Assembly: GCA_902635795.1 (NCBI GenBank)
Contig: CACPPH010000005.1
Coordinates: 1-49,679, forward strand
Source of the DNA: an uncultured Pelagibacteraceae bacterium
Lineage (GTDB): Bacteria > Pseudomonadota > Alphaproteobacteria > Pelagibacterales > Pelagibacteraceae
Direction of reading: 5' to 3'
DNA: 49,679 bases
Shown here in pieces: positions 29,711 to 39,611 of the stretch. Positions within the stretch are counted from its first letter, which is position 1. Every line of letters starts with the position of its first letter. Below the pieces are notes generated by a model, which worked only from the letters and a program-made list of their open reading frames with translations, was not told the DNA's origin and made no database searches. Both the position numbers and the translations under genes were made by a program.

Positions 29711-30396
29711 AAACAAAGATTTTTATTGCATGTGACACTACTAATCCTAAAAAATTAAACAATATTATTAAAAATACAAAAACAAATAGTTTAAAAATAG
29801 GTTACAAGTTTGGATTAGAGTTCTTTTATAGCCCTAAAGGAAGAATTTTTATCTCTAAACTTAAAAAAAAAGAGATTTTTTTAGACCTGAAATTAAATGA
29901 TATTCCTAATACATGTGCCGCAGCGATAAATGCAATAAAAGATCTTAAAAATATTAATTATATCACTGTTCATATCAGCGGAGGACAGGAAATGCTTAAA
30001 GCTATAAAGAAAGCTTCAAAATTAATTAATAAAAAAATTAAGATTTTAGGTGTGACTGTGCTGACAAGTCTCTCAAATAAATCTATTAAAAAAGTAGGTC
30101 ACACTAGATCAATTAAAGATCTAGTTATTAAACAGGCCACTTTAGCAAAATCGATCAAATTAGATGGAATTGTTTGCTCAGGTCATGAGGCTAAATACAT
30201 AAAAAAAATTTGTAAAAACATGGAAATATTTACTCCAGGTATTCGGTTACCAGGAGAAGGCAAAGGAGATCAAAATAGAGTAATGAGCCCAAAAAAAAGT
30301 ATCAAAAATGGAGCAACTTCGCTTGTCATAGGAAGAAGTATTACCAGTGGAAATATTAAAAAGAATATTCAAAAACTTATCCTATCAATGAAATAA
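29707..30396 (+). CDS. pyrF: orotidine-5'-phosphate decarboxylase
   Basis: FLDLKLNDIPNT, GITVHISGG-like, TPGIRLPGEGKGDQNRVMSP. Confidence 0.93.
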   Translation: MKTKIFIACDTTNPKKLNNIIKNTKTNSLKIGYKFGLEFFYSPKGRIFISKLKKKEIFLDLKLNDIPNTCAAAINAIKDLKNINYITVHISGGQEMLKAIKKASKLINKKIKILGVTVLTSLSNKSIKKVGHTRSIKDLVIKQATLAKSIKLDGIVCSGHEAKYIKKICKNMEIFTPGIRLPGEGKGDQNRVMSPKKSIKNGATSLVIGRSITSGNIKKNIQKLILSMK

Positions 30397-30399
30397 TAA

Positions 30400-31017
30400 A
30401 TGAAATTAAAAATTTGTGGACTCTCTAAAGCGTTAGAAGTTGAGACGTGTGTTCTCAATGAGGTAAATTACTGCGGATTTATTTTAAATTTTCCTAAAAG
30501 TCATAGAAATCTATCGTTTGAAAAAGCTCGAGAATTAACGAATATAGAGAAAAATAAAACAAAGTATGTAGGTGTTTTAGTCAATCCAATTGAAAAAGAA
30601 CTAGAAGAGTTTTCAAAACTAAAATTTGATTATTTTCAAATTTATGGGAATCTCAATAATCGATTATTAGTCAAAATAAAAAATAAATTTAATAAAAAAG
30701 TTATTTCTTCAATTCAAGTTAGAAAGAAAGAAGACGTCGAAAATTACAAAAAGGTAGAGAGTGAGTCAGACATAATTCTGTGGGATAGTTCAGGATACGA
30801 AGAAAGTTTAAGTTGGGATTTTAATTGGATGAAAACAGTTTCCACACCTGTAGAAAAAATGGTAGCTGGAAATATTACAATAGAAAAATTGCAAAATTTA
30901 GTAAGAATTGCTGATATAATTGATGTTTCTGGAGCTTTAGAAACAAATAAAGTAAAAGATATGGTAAAAATCAATAACTTTATAACAGAAATTAAAAGAA
31001 TAAATGATGCAAATTAA
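30400..31017 (+). CDS. trpF: phosphoribosylanthranilate isomerase
   Basis: MKLKICGLSKALEV, YCGFILNFPKSHR; next to trpB. Confidence 0.93.
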   Translation: MKLKICGLSKALEVETCVLNEVNYCGFILNFPKSHRNLSFEKARELTNIEKNKTKYVGVLVNPIEKELEEFSKLKFDYFQIYGNLNNRLLVKIKNKFNKKVISSIQVRKKEDVENYKKVESESDIILWDSSGYEESLSWDFNWMKTVSTPVEKMVAGNITIEKLQNLVRIADIIDVSGALETNKVKDMVKINNFITEIKRINDAN

Positions 31018-32233
31018 AAAAGGAATTCCTTTTATAGATCAGCATAATAAAGAATATTTGTATGGGGGAAAATTTGGAGGCAACTTTATTCCTGAAACAT
31101 TAAAAAAACCTATTGATGATCTAACGAAATTATTTTCAAAATTAAGAAAAAACAAGAATTTTTTAAAAGAAAGAGATTATTATTTCAAAAATTACATAGG
31201 TTCACCTACTCCTTTTATTAAACTAGAAAATTTAACAAAACATGTTGGTGGTGCGCAAATTTATGCAAAAGTTGTATCTGAAGCAAATGGTGGTGCACAC
31301 AAAATATATAATGCCACTGTACATTGCTTAATAGCAAAAAAAGCAGGAAAGAAATTTATAGTGGGAGATACAGGTGCTGGATATGCTGGAAAAATGCTGT
31401 CAATGGCAGCTAAAAAATTTAATTTAAAATGTAAAATTTTTATGGGCGCTAAAGATATTAAACGGCAAAGACCTAATGTAGAAGCAATGAAAAAAAATGG
31501 AGCAGTGATAGTGCCGGTAAAAACTGGTAGTCAAACATTAGTTGATGCAGTCAGTGAGTGTATGCGTTACTGGGTTTCAAATTGTGATACCACACATATG
31601 TGTGTAGGCTCGACTGTAGGACCAAATATCTTTGTTAAGATATGTGCTTGGAGTACCTCCCAGATTTCAAGAGAATTGATTGTTCAACTCAAAGAGGAAT
31701 TCGGGAAAATTCCAAAAAAAATTAAATTAATAAACTGTGTTGGTGGCGGGAGTTCAGCTATGGGATTTTGGAATGAGTTTATAGACACTGATGCAGAATT
31801 TTATGGAGTTGAGGCTGGCGGGCCAAAGAAAAGTAAACTACATGCAGCTCCGCTATCTAATGGATCTAAAATTGGAATTTTGCATGGTGCAGCACAATAT
31901 GTTGTGCAAGACAAAGAGGGACAAATTGGATCAACAGAGTCTATTTCGGCTGGTCTTGATTATCCTGGCATTTCACCTTTGCACTGTTTTTTAAAAGATA
32001 CAAAAAGAGCAATTTATACATCTGTGAATGATGAGGAGGCGCTAAATGCTTATCGACTTGTTTCTAAATTAGAAAATATCTCACCTTCACTAGAGCCCTC
32101 TCATGCTTTTGCTGAAGCAATAAAGTTTGCCCCAAAATTAAAACGGTCAGACGTAATTGTAGTAAATAGTTGTGGAGACTCATTAAAGGATAAGGATATT
32201 ATTAAATCTCGACTTGGATATTATATACGATGA
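31004..32233 (+). CDS. trpB: tryptophan synthase beta subunit
   Basis: GGKFGGNFIPETL, GGAHKIYNA, GDTGAGYAGK, CVGGGSSAMG. Confidence 0.96.
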   Translation: MMQIKKGIPFIDQHNKEYLYGGKFGGNFIPETLKKPIDDLTKLFSKLRKNKNFLKERDYYFKNYIGSPTPFIKLENLTKHVGGAQIYAKVVSEANGGAHKIYNATVHCLIAKKAGKKFIVGDTGAGYAGKMLSMAAKKFNLKCKIFMGAKDIKRQRPNVEAMKKNGAVIVPVKTGSQTLVDAVSECMRYWVSNCDTTHMCVGSTVGPNIFVKICAWSTSQISRELIVQLKEEFGKIPKKIKLINCVGGGSSAMGFWNEFIDTDAEFYGVEAGGPKKSKLHAAPLSNGSKIGILHGAAQYVVQDKEGQIGSTESISAGLDYPGISPLHCFLKDTKRAIYTSVNDEEALNAYRLVSKLENISPSLEPSHAFAEAIKFAPKLKRSDVIVVNSCGDSLKDKDIIKSRLGYYIR

Positions 32234-33030
32234 AATCAAAAATTAGTTTGGCTTTTAAAAATTGTAAAAAAGAAAATAGAACAGCATTGATAACTTATAC
32301 TGTAGCAGGAGATAATACAAAAAATAACTCTTTAAAAATTTTAAAAGCTATTTCAAAACATGCTGATATTTTAGAACTTGGTTTTCCGCATAATACGCCC
32401 ATTGCTGATGGAGGTCAAATTCAAGAAAGTTCCTACCGTGCTCTAAAAAATGGAATAAAACTGGAAGATGTTTTTCAAATAGTAAAAAGGTTTAAAAATA
32501 TTCAACCGAATAAACCTTTAATTTTGATGGGCTACTTCAACCTAATTTACCAACATGGAGAGGATAATTTTTTAAAAAATTGTAAAAAATCTGGGGTTGA
32601 TGGTTTAATTATAGTTGACCTACCCTGGCCTGAAAATAAAAAATTTGCAAGAAAGTGTAAAAAAAAATCAATTAACTTTATACAGCTTATATCTCCTACG
32701 ACATCTCATAATAGAATGAAAAAAATAGTAAGGGACTCGCATGATATGATTTATTATATCTCGATGTTATCAACCACAGGGGGTAAATTAAAAGTTTCAC
32801 CAAGAAAGATATTAAAAAATTATAATAAGATTAAAAAAATAAACTCAAAGAAGAACCTAGTCATAGGCTTTGGAATCACTAATAAAACAATAAATTCTCT
32901 AAAATCAGCAAATGGGCTAGTTGTAGGCAGTATGTTGTGTAAAACTATAAGTAATTCTCTTAAAAAGGGACAAAATCCTGTCACAAAGTTAGATAAAGTT
33001 GTTTACAATCTAAAAAATAAAATCTTATGA
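32230..33030 (+). CDS. trpA: tryptophan synthase alpha subunit
   Basis: LELGFPHNTPIADGGQIQESSYRAL, DGLIIVDLPWPE, MIYYISMLSTTG. Confidence 0.95.
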   Translation: MKSKISLAFKNCKKENRTALITYTVAGDNTKNNSLKILKAISKHADILELGFPHNTPIADGGQIQESSYRALKNGIKLEDVFQIVKRFKNIQPNKPLILMGYFNLIYQHGEDNFLKNCKKSGVDGLIIVDLPWPENKKFARKCKKKSINFIQLISPTTSHNRMKKIVRDSHDMIYYISMLSTTGGKLKVSPRKILKNYNKIKKINSKKNLVIGFGITNKTINSLKSANGLVVGSMLCKTISNSLKKGQNPVTKLDKVVYNLKNKIL

Positions 33031-33941
33031 ATTGGATCACAAAATTTATTAAACCTAAAATAAAATCTCTTTTTGAAAAAAAATCTTCCAAGAGTGAAGA
33101 AAATCTCTGGGCTACATGCGGATGTAAAAATTTGATCTATAAAGAAGATTTAAAATCTAATTTTAAGTGCTGTCCTAAATGCGGAGCTCATCATAAACTT
33201 ACATGTAAAGAAAGATTTGAAATTTTTTTTGATAATAAACAGTTTGAATTATTAGAAACACCGCTTCCAAAAGATGATCCACTAAATTTTGAAGATAAAA
33301 AAAAATATGTTGATCGATTAAAATCTGCAAGAAAAATAACAAATCAAGATGATGCTGTTGCAATTGCTAAAGGCAAAGTAAAAGAAGTAGAAGTAGTTGT
33401 AGGTGCACAAGATTTTAGATTTATTGGCGGATCTTTTGGTGCAGCTTCAGGCGAAGCCTTTATTGCTGGGGTACAACATTCTATAGAAAATAAATTACCA
33501 TTTATTTTTTTTAGTTGTTCCGGAGGTCAAAGAATGATGGAAAGTTCAATAGCGTTAATGCAAATGTCAAGAACGGCACTTGCTGTAAACGAATTAAAGA
33601 AAAAAAATATTCCTTATATAGTTGTTCTCACTGACCCAACAACTGGAGGAGTTACTGCATCCTGGGCTATGTTAGGTGATATTTTAATCGCAGAACCCAA
33701 AGCAACAATTGGCTTTGCAGGTAGAAGAGTTATACAAGATACTGTGAGAGAAACTTTACCTGAAGAATTTCAAACAGCTGAGTATGTCAAGGACCACGGT
33801 GGTATAGATCTAGTGATTGAAAGAAAATACCTAAATTCAACTATTGGAACTCTTTTAAATGTTTTATTGAAAAAAGCAGAGGCTCAAGTAAAACAAGAGT
33901 CAAATGTCACAATCGATAAATCTTTACAAACAGCTAGCTAG
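33027..33941 (+). CDS. accD: acetyl-CoA carboxylase carboxyltransferase beta subunit
   Basis: Zn-ribbon CGC..CCPKCGAH; FIGGSFGAASGEAF, SGGQRMMESSIALMQM. Confidence 0.95.
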   Translation: MNWITKFIKPKIKSLFEKKSSKSEENLWATCGCKNLIYKEDLKSNFKCCPKCGAHHKLTCKERFEIFFDNKQFELLETPLPKDDPLNFEDKKKYVDRLKSARKITNQDDAVAIAKGKVKEVEVVVGAQDFRFIGGSFGAASGEAFIAGVQHSIENKLPFIFFSCSGGQRMMESSIALMQMSRTALAVNELKKKNIPYIVVLTDPTTGGVTASWAMLGDILIAEPKATIGFAGRRVIQDTVRETLPEEFQTAEYVKDHGGIDLVIERKYLNSTIGTLLNVLLKKAEAQVKQESNVTIDKSLQTAS

Positions 33942-35166
33942 TCATAAACTTTTTAAAAAATCCGTAAATTTTGGTCTTAAAAGAATCAAGTTAGCCCTTT
34001 ACTTATTAGGTAATCCAGAAAAAAAACTCAAAAACGTAATTTCAGTAATAGGTGAGTCTGGCAAATTTACTACTTTATTTTCTTTAAAGTCATTTATCGA
34101 AGCTAATAATCAAAAGGTAACGACTCATGTTTCGCCTTCTCTTAGAGACATAAAGGAAAGATTTTACATGGGTGATAAGTATTTAAGTCATAAAGAAATA
34201 AAAAAAACTATAAAACAAATTGAAAAATTAAATATTCCTTTAACAGTTTTTGAATGTCTTACATTAATTTATATTATAAATGCCTCAAAAATTAACGCTG
34301 ATTATAATATACAAGAAACAGGTGCGCTCTGGAGATTGGACTCTAATAATGTAAATGATTTCCCGAGACTTCAGATTTGCACAAATATCAATAAGCAACA
34401 TTTAAATTTTTTAAAAAGAAAAACATTGGATGAGGTAATTAGAGAAGATGTAGGTTTTCTTAGTAATTTTACAAATATTTATGTAGGTAAACAAACACCA
34501 TATGTGTTAAAAAAAATTAAGAGGCTTTTAAAAAGTAACAAAAGTAAAATTTTATATCCAAACACTTGGAAACTTACTAAAACGGGTAACCGTTACTATT
34601 ACCAAGATAGAAATTTTAAAATAAAACTTAATACTAAAAATGTTTATTCTAAAGGAATGTTTGAAAATATTTGCCTTGCTATAAAAGTAGCTCTTGATCT
34701 TAATATAGATAAAAAAGTCATTCAAAAAGCTTTGCCTTTTCTATCTTTTGAAGGTCGATTTCAATACTTAAATAAAGGTAAAATTAAAAATAAACTAAAT
34801 AGAAATGAATTAATCATGATCGATGGGGCACATGCTACTGCTGATGCGCAAAACTTAGCATCATATTTAAAAAAAATTAAAATTCCTAAATATGGAATTT
34901 GGGCCATGACTAAAAATAAAGATCCAGATTTGTTTATTAAACAACTTAAGGGAGTATTCAAAAAAATTATTACAATGCCAATTAAAAATGAGGTCAATTC
35001 TGTCTCAGCTCAAGAGCTATATAAAATAGCAACTAAAAATAAATTTAATGTAGAAAAAAGCGATGATTTTGCCCAAGCATTAAAGAAGATAAGTAGTAAA
35101 GAAAAAAAACTTATTGTTTGTTTTGGTAGTCTGTATAACTGTGGAAATATTTTAAATAAAAATTAA
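33904..35166 (+). CDS. folC: folylpolyglutamate/dihydrofolate synthase
   Basis: Mur-ligase-like; MIDGAHATADAQNL; downstream of accD. Confidence 0.88.
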   Translation: MSQSINLYKQLASHKLFKKSVNFGLKRIKLALYLLGNPEKKLKNVISVIGESGKFTTLFSLKSFIEANNQKVTTHVSPSLRDIKERFYMGDKYLSHKEIKKTIKQIEKLNIPLTVFECLTLIYIINASKINADYNIQETGALWRLDSNNVNDFPRLQICTNINKQHLNFLKRKTLDEVIREDVGFLSNFTNIYVGKQTPYVLKKIKRLLKSNKSKILYPNTWKLTKTGNRYYYQDRNFKIKLNTKNVYSKGMFENICLAIKVALDLNIDKKVIQKALPFLSFEGRFQYLNKGKIKNKLNRNELIMIDGAHATADAQNLASYLKKIKIPKYGIWAMTKNKDPDLFIKQLKGVFKKIITMPIKNEVNSVSAQELYKIATKNKFNVEKSDDFAQALKKISSKEKKLIVCFGSLYNCGNILNKN

Positions 35167-35480
35167 ATATGTGGTTTAATAAATTCAAGCATATCTTTTT
35201 CGCTTGATGCACCTACTTTTGTACCTAAAAGCTTACCCTCTTTAAATAAAAGAATTGTTGGTACACCTCTCACTGAATACTTAGTTGGCTCATTAGGCTG
35301 ACTCTCAATATCGTGGTAATAACAATCAATCTTATCTGACATGTCATTAGAAATTTTTTCTACTATTGGTTTAAGCTGTTGACATGGTCCACACCATGAG
35401 GCTGAAAATTGAATTAGTGAAAGTTTGCTTCCACCAATTTGCTCACTAAATTTTTCGTCTGTAGAATCTTTGAATGCCAT
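35163..35480 (-). CDS. trxA: thioredoxin
   Basis: FSASWCGPCQQLKPIVEKIS, VRGVPTILLFKEGK. Confidence 0.94.
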   Translation of the reverse strand: MAFKDSTDEKFSEQIGGSKLSLIQFSASWCGPCQQLKPIVEKISNDMSDKIDCYYHDIESQPNEPTKYSVRGVPTILLFKEGKLLGTKVGASSEKDMLEFIKPHI

Positions 35481-35514
35481 AACCTTTAATTAAGTATTTT
35501 TCATTTTTTGTCAA

Positions 35515-36936
35515 CTATGCAGATGAATAATATTTTTCTAAATCTTCAACGTATGCGTTAATATCATCTAATATTTTTAGTTTTTCTGGTTGGTTTTCTT
35601 TTTCAAATTTTGATCTTAAAGTATCTATCTCTGAATAAGTTCTTGGAATCGTATTCCAGTTTTCATTATTAGTGCTTAAAAGTTTTTTTGAAATATCTTT
35701 ATGAATTAAATTAAAGTCAGATTTATTTAAAACCTCAGGTTTTTCCATGTAAAGCAGTTTTTTTCCAAAGTACTGTAACCTCTGATCTTTGAATTTAGAA
35801 ATGATTTGAAGTTTTTTATCCCAATCAACACTGTGAAACTCTGGCATTATTTTATTATCTTCTGTTGAAGTAAATTTAGCGTAAATACTTTCCTCATTAT
35901 ATAAATCTTCTTGTGACTTTGTCTGTTCTTTTTCATCAATTTCAGATCGTTTTATCGAGGATACCTTTTCTGCAAAAGCTTCATTATTTTTTATCATTTT
36001 AGCTCTTTCCTCTAATTTTTTTGTACCAATAAGTTTGTACTCATCAAATTGATTTCCATAAGATGGATTCATAATAACTGGATGTTTATTGTGTCTAACA
36101 GTTCTGATGAATTTTGGTTGTTTTTTCATTGCTGCAGTTAATTCTTTGATTGGCATATCCAAATATGGAGAAGGATCATGTCTTAAATCAAAACATAATG
36201 GCCATTGATATTGAGGATGCTGACAAATGAACGTTTGAACATATGGTCTGCTTCTTCCATAAAAATATTCATTCGTACAAAATAGTAATTCTTTTTTTAT
36301 TAACTCTAAGGACTGACTTTTATCCATTGTTAACATGCTTGCTTTCCAAACATTTGGTGCTTTTTTAGAAATTAATTTCGCTATTCCAATGGTTGCTATT
36401 ACATCACCAATTGCACTATGTGCATCTCCATGTTCAATTCCGTTTAAAGGTGCCATTTGATCTAATTTGTAAACATCGTTCCCTTTTTCGTTTACAGAAT
36501 TTTTAAGTGTATTTGGGTAATATAAGTTAGCGGCCCTTGCCAAACTTAAGATGTCTCCTCTAGTGTTTCCATTGGTGCTAGTAATGTAAGGATATTCTAA
36601 TGTTTGAAATAAAGTGCACCTTAAGAATTCCTCATCAAACTCAATACTATTGAACCCAATATAAGTAGCCTTTCCCCATCTTTTTAGTGTTTCAACAAAC
36701 TGCCTAATCATTTGATAATGAGAAAGGTTAGATTTTTTTAGCATTGAGGGTGAGGTCTTGTTCACAATCAGTGCCATGGCTTCCGGGATGATTCCAGGAC
36801 TTAATCTACACCTAGCATCGAAACGATCTAGTTCATCTAAATTGTCATTAGTTAATACAGCACCAATTTGAATTATTTGGCCCCAATATTTATTAGATGA
36901 ACTGGTCTCGAAATCGTAAAAGACAAAGTTAGACAT
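35515..36936 (-). CDS. sbcB: exodeoxyribonuclease I
   Basis: FVFYDFETSSSNKYWGQIIQIGAV, GFNSIEFDEEFLR, GDAHSAIGDVIAT; 473 aa. Confidence 0.94.
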   Translation of the reverse strand: MSNFVFYDFETSSSNKYWGQIIQIGAVLTNDNLDELDRFDARCRLSPGIIPEAMALIVNKTSPSMLKKSNLSHYQMIRQFVETLKRWGKATYIGFNSIEFDEEFLRCTLFQTLEYPYITSTNGNTRGDILSLARAANLYYPNTLKNSVNEKGNDVYKLDQMAPLNGIEHGDAHSAIGDVIATIGIAKLISKKAPNVWKASMLTMDKSQSLELIKKELLFCTNEYFYGRSRPYVQTFICQHPQYQWPLCFDLRHDPSPYLDMPIKELTAAMKKQPKFIRTVRHNKHPVIMNPSYGNQFDEYKLIGTKKLEERAKMIKNNEAFAEKVSSIKRSEIDEKEQTKSQEDLYNEESIYAKFTSTEDNKIMPEFHSVDWDKKLQIISKFKDQRLQYFGKKLLYMEKPEVLNKSDFNLIHKDISKKLLSTNNENWNTIPRTYSEIDTLRSKFEKENQPEKLKILDDINAYVEDLEKYYSSA

Positions 36937-36945
36937 AATTTATGT

Positions 36946-37974
36946 TTACTTTAGAACTTTTATCTTTTCTGGATTTTCTTTCAAGGAATCTGTTACTTGC
37001 TCTGGATCTTTTATATTCCCAAGCGTATTCATTATGGATCTGGCATCCCTACCAAAACCATCAGTTGCAGTAAGCGCTTGTTCTAATTTTTTTCTTAAAT
37101 CTTTAATTCCATCAAAATGCTTTTCAAACCTTGAGCTAATATTCCTCAAATCAGTGTAGATTTGAGTAGCATGTTGTTGAACTTTGAGTGTCTGAAATCC
37201 TAAATGATAAGATTGTAGCAAAGCAGATAAAGTGTTTGGTCCAGAAATCGTAACTTTGTATTTTGTTCTAAGTTCTTGCAATAAAAGTTCTTTTGTTTTG
37301 GGATCTCTGTAGCTTGAGAGTTCAGAAAATAGTCCTTCAGTCGGAACATAAATAATTGCAAAATCTGTACTTTTAGGTGGAGCAATATATTTTGCATTCA
37401 CTGTTTTAGCTTTTAGTCTAAAAGCTGCTGCCAAGTCTTTTCTGGCATTTGCCTGTGCCTCTTTATCATTGGCATTGTACGCGTCATCAATCGCTTTGTA
37501 TTTTTCAACTGGCCAATGACTATCAATTGGTAGTAAGACATCTTTGAGTTTAATAGCAAATTCAACTGTCTCAGATGTATCATCCTTCATTTTTGCGTTA
37601 GCAATAAATTGAGATGCTGGAAGTAAGTCTTTAAGAAGAGCGCCTAATCCAAATTCTGCGAGCGTCCCGTAAGTTTTTACCCCACTTAAAATTCTACTAA
37701 AATTGTCCTGACTTTTATTAAGCTCACTAACTTGCTGATTAAATACTGAAACTTTTTCATCGACTTTAGTCAAAGCACCTGTCATATCTTTAGCAATTTC
37801 TTTACTCATAGAACCAAAAGATTGACCAAAAGTTTCTTTAAATGAATTAAATTCATCTTTAAAAGTCTGCTCTGGGTTTACTGGTTTTTCAGGTTTATTT
37901 CTTATTAAAAAGAAAATTACTCCAATATTAATGATAACTAATAATACGACTAAAACTATAATTAACGAATCCAT
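36946..37974 (-). CDS. rmuC: DNA recombination protein RmuC
   Basis: N-term TM plus coiled coil; LPIDSHWPVEKYKAIDDA, FAIIYVPTEGLFSEL, GPNTLSALLQSYHLGFQTL. Confidence 0.93.
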   Translation of the reverse strand: MDSLIIVLVVLLVIINIGVIFFLIRNKPEKPVNPEQTFKDEFNSFKETFGQSFGSMSKEIAKDMTGALTKVDEKVSVFNQQVSELNKSQDNFSRILSGVKTYGTLAEFGLGALLKDLLPASQFIANAKMKDDTSETVEFAIKLKDVLLPIDSHWPVEKYKAIDDAYNANDKEAQANARKDLAAAFRLKAKTVNAKYIAPPKSTDFAIIYVPTEGLFSELSSYRDPKTKELLLQELRTKYKVTISGPNTLSALLQSYHLGFQTLKVQQHATQIYTDLRNISSRFEKHFDGIKDLRKKLEQALTATDGFGRDARSIMNTLGNIKDPEQVTDSLKENPEKIKVLK

Positions 37975-37995
37975 AATTTAATATACCTCACAATC

Positions 37996-38187
37996 TTATT
38001 TTCCTCTAGCGATATCAATTTGCAGCTGAGCGTAATAATCAGCAGCATCTTCATCTGTCCAATCTGGATTATTTTTTTTCCACTCAGCTAATGCTTCTTC
38101 GTGAGCTATTAAATCCTTATGATCAGGTTCATAACCTTCATACTGATCTTCTTGTTGATCAATAGATAAATTTTTAACTTTATCCAT
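37996..38187 (-). CDS. small acidic protein of unknown function
   Basis: 63-aa ORF MDKVKNLSIDQQEDQYEGYEPDHKD...; start overlaps the end of the NUMOD3 gene. Confidence 0.6.
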   Translation of the reverse strand: MDKVKNLSIDQQEDQYEGYEPDHKDLIAHEEALAEWKKNNPDWTDEDAADYYAQLQIDIARGK

Positions 38188-39145
38188 AATGTTTTCTCCT
38201 TTCTATTGCTTTTAACCTAATTTTTTGTTTTGTTTCTTCAGGGTGTTTTCGACCGAACATACCATTTTTGTTACCTTTAACCGAAAGGCCAATTTTATTT
38301 TTATGTTCCTCTGTCCATTTTTTTCCAAAATTGTGATGATTTTTCCCTGACCAAGCATGTTTTGCTGCCTCAGTCCATCTTTTTAAAGATCTTAATCTTA
38401 TTTTATTTTTAGTTGCTAAAGAATGTTTTTTGCCAAACATATGATTTTTTTTGCCCATTTGTGACAACGATGTTTTTTTTCTCGTTTCAAAAGAAATTAT
38501 TTTTCCCATATGAGCTTTTGACAGTTTCTTTTTTACTTCTTCTTTTAAAGGAATGCCCTTTCTCGCCTTAGCTGCTAAAATGAAGGGATGGTTACGATTA
38601 AGTTTTTTTCCAAACATTTTGTGTTGTTTGCCCTTATGTTTACCTTTCCTGTTGATAGACATTAGGATTTTACTTTGCTCAGAATGGATCATTCCTTTGC
38701 CTGCTTGAGATATTTTCTTTTTTGTCTCTAACGAATGTTTTTTTCCTCTCATTGGATGATTTTTTTGATTCCACTCTGAGATTTTTTTCCTAGTTTCATC
38801 GCTGTGTTTCTTACCTAACATAGTAGGAGTCTTATTAAAAATTGCTGGAAATGCATTTTTATTTATCCAAATTGTTCTTTTGTAAATTTTTTTATTTACT
38901 TTTTGCTCATGTAATCTTGCTTTATTAACAGTGTCAAAGGTCCAACAAAGTTTAATTTTAAAATTTGATGGATTATGTTTAAATTCATTTTTTATTTTCT
39001 TGCTGCTTGTAAAGTAAACTACTCCTAGATCTTTTATTGGAGGCACCTTATTTCCCCATCTAACACCATGGTATTTTTTGTTGTCTGACAATCTAGTTAC
39101 TAAATAAGTATAAGGTTTGATTTTATTAAATTCTTTTGTTTTCAT
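38180..39145 (-). CDS. GIY-YIG/NUMOD3 homing-endonuclease-like protein
   Basis: GIY-YIG-like N-terminus (YTYLVTRLSDNKKYHGVRWG ... HEQKV) followed by about 7-8 NUMOD3-like repeats (MFGKKHS.ET..KI.). Confidence 0.85.
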   Translation of the reverse strand: MKTKEFNKIKPYTYLVTRLSDNKKYHGVRWGNKVPPIKDLGVVYFTSSKKIKNEFKHNPSNFKIKLCWTFDTVNKARLHEQKVNKKIYKRTIWINKNAFPAIFNKTPTMLGKKHSDETRKKISEWNQKNHPMRGKKHSLETKKKISQAGKGMIHSEQSKILMSINRKGKHKGKQHKMFGKKLNRNHPFILAAKARKGIPLKEEVKKKLSKAHMGKIISFETRKKTSLSQMGKKNHMFGKKHSLATKNKIRLRSLKRWTEAAKHAWSGKNHHNFGKKWTEEHKNKIGLSVKGNKNGMFGRKHPEETKQKIRLKAIERRKHYG

Positions 39146-39146
39146 A

Positions 39147-39503
39147 TTAATTTAAAACGCTATGTCCTCTATTGATTAAACATTTTCTATAGATTTTCTG
39201 GTATTGTGTTTCGGCTTCTACGCTACCTATCCAAAAGATAATATTGCCTAAAAATGAAGTATTATTTTTAGCAAGCTTTTTGCAGTGTTGAATATCGTTT
39301 GTAATTTCATGTGCCTTGTTTTCACTAAAAGTACCTGATCTTCCTGCGGTATCTACAACAGGTTTATACGCGCAGGAAGCCAGGGAGGAGAAAATGATAA
39401 TAATTAATAAAGTTTTTCTAAAGCTCTGACCGATGCCAATATATCCAAATCGGAGAAAATTTCTGATGATATTAATTAGAGTTCGATCAGAGCTTTGTCT
39501 CAT
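39147..39503 (-). CDS. putative lipoprotein of unknown function
   Basis: Hydrophobic segment and lipobox FRKTLLIIIIFSSLASC-AYKP; unusually long 30-aa N-terminal extension. Confidence 0.65.
   Translation of the reverse strand: MRQSSDRTLINIIRNFLRFGYIGIGQSFRKTLLIIIIFSSLASCAYKPVVDTAGRSGTFSENKAHEITNDIQHCKKLAKNNTSFLGNIIFWIGSVEAETQYQKIYRKCLINRGHSVLN
39420..39496. repeat. 77-bp imperfect inverted repeat/foldback
   Basis: Arms AAAGCTCTGACCGA (39420-39433) and TCGATCAGAGCTTT (39483-39496), 13/14 complementary, with inner AATAT/ATATT and ATCGGA/TCTGAT stems. Confidence 0.75.
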
Positions 39504-39611
39504 ATGTTTTTCCTTTCTGTTTTTTTGTTCATATAAGAACCCTATTTCAATCAGATTAATTAAACCCGTCGTTTAAATTGGTTGTTTACGGACAAGAAAA
39601 AACTAAATAGA

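Noticed and set aside
38180-39145. Considered the periodic NUMOD3 gene as a tandem DNA repeat or CRISPR
   Set aside because: Periodicity is at protein level in a single open frame; DNA repeats are degenerate and unevenly spaced
39420-39496. Considered an integron attC site
   Set aside because: No convincing RYYYAAC/GTTRRRY core sites and no integrase in the window
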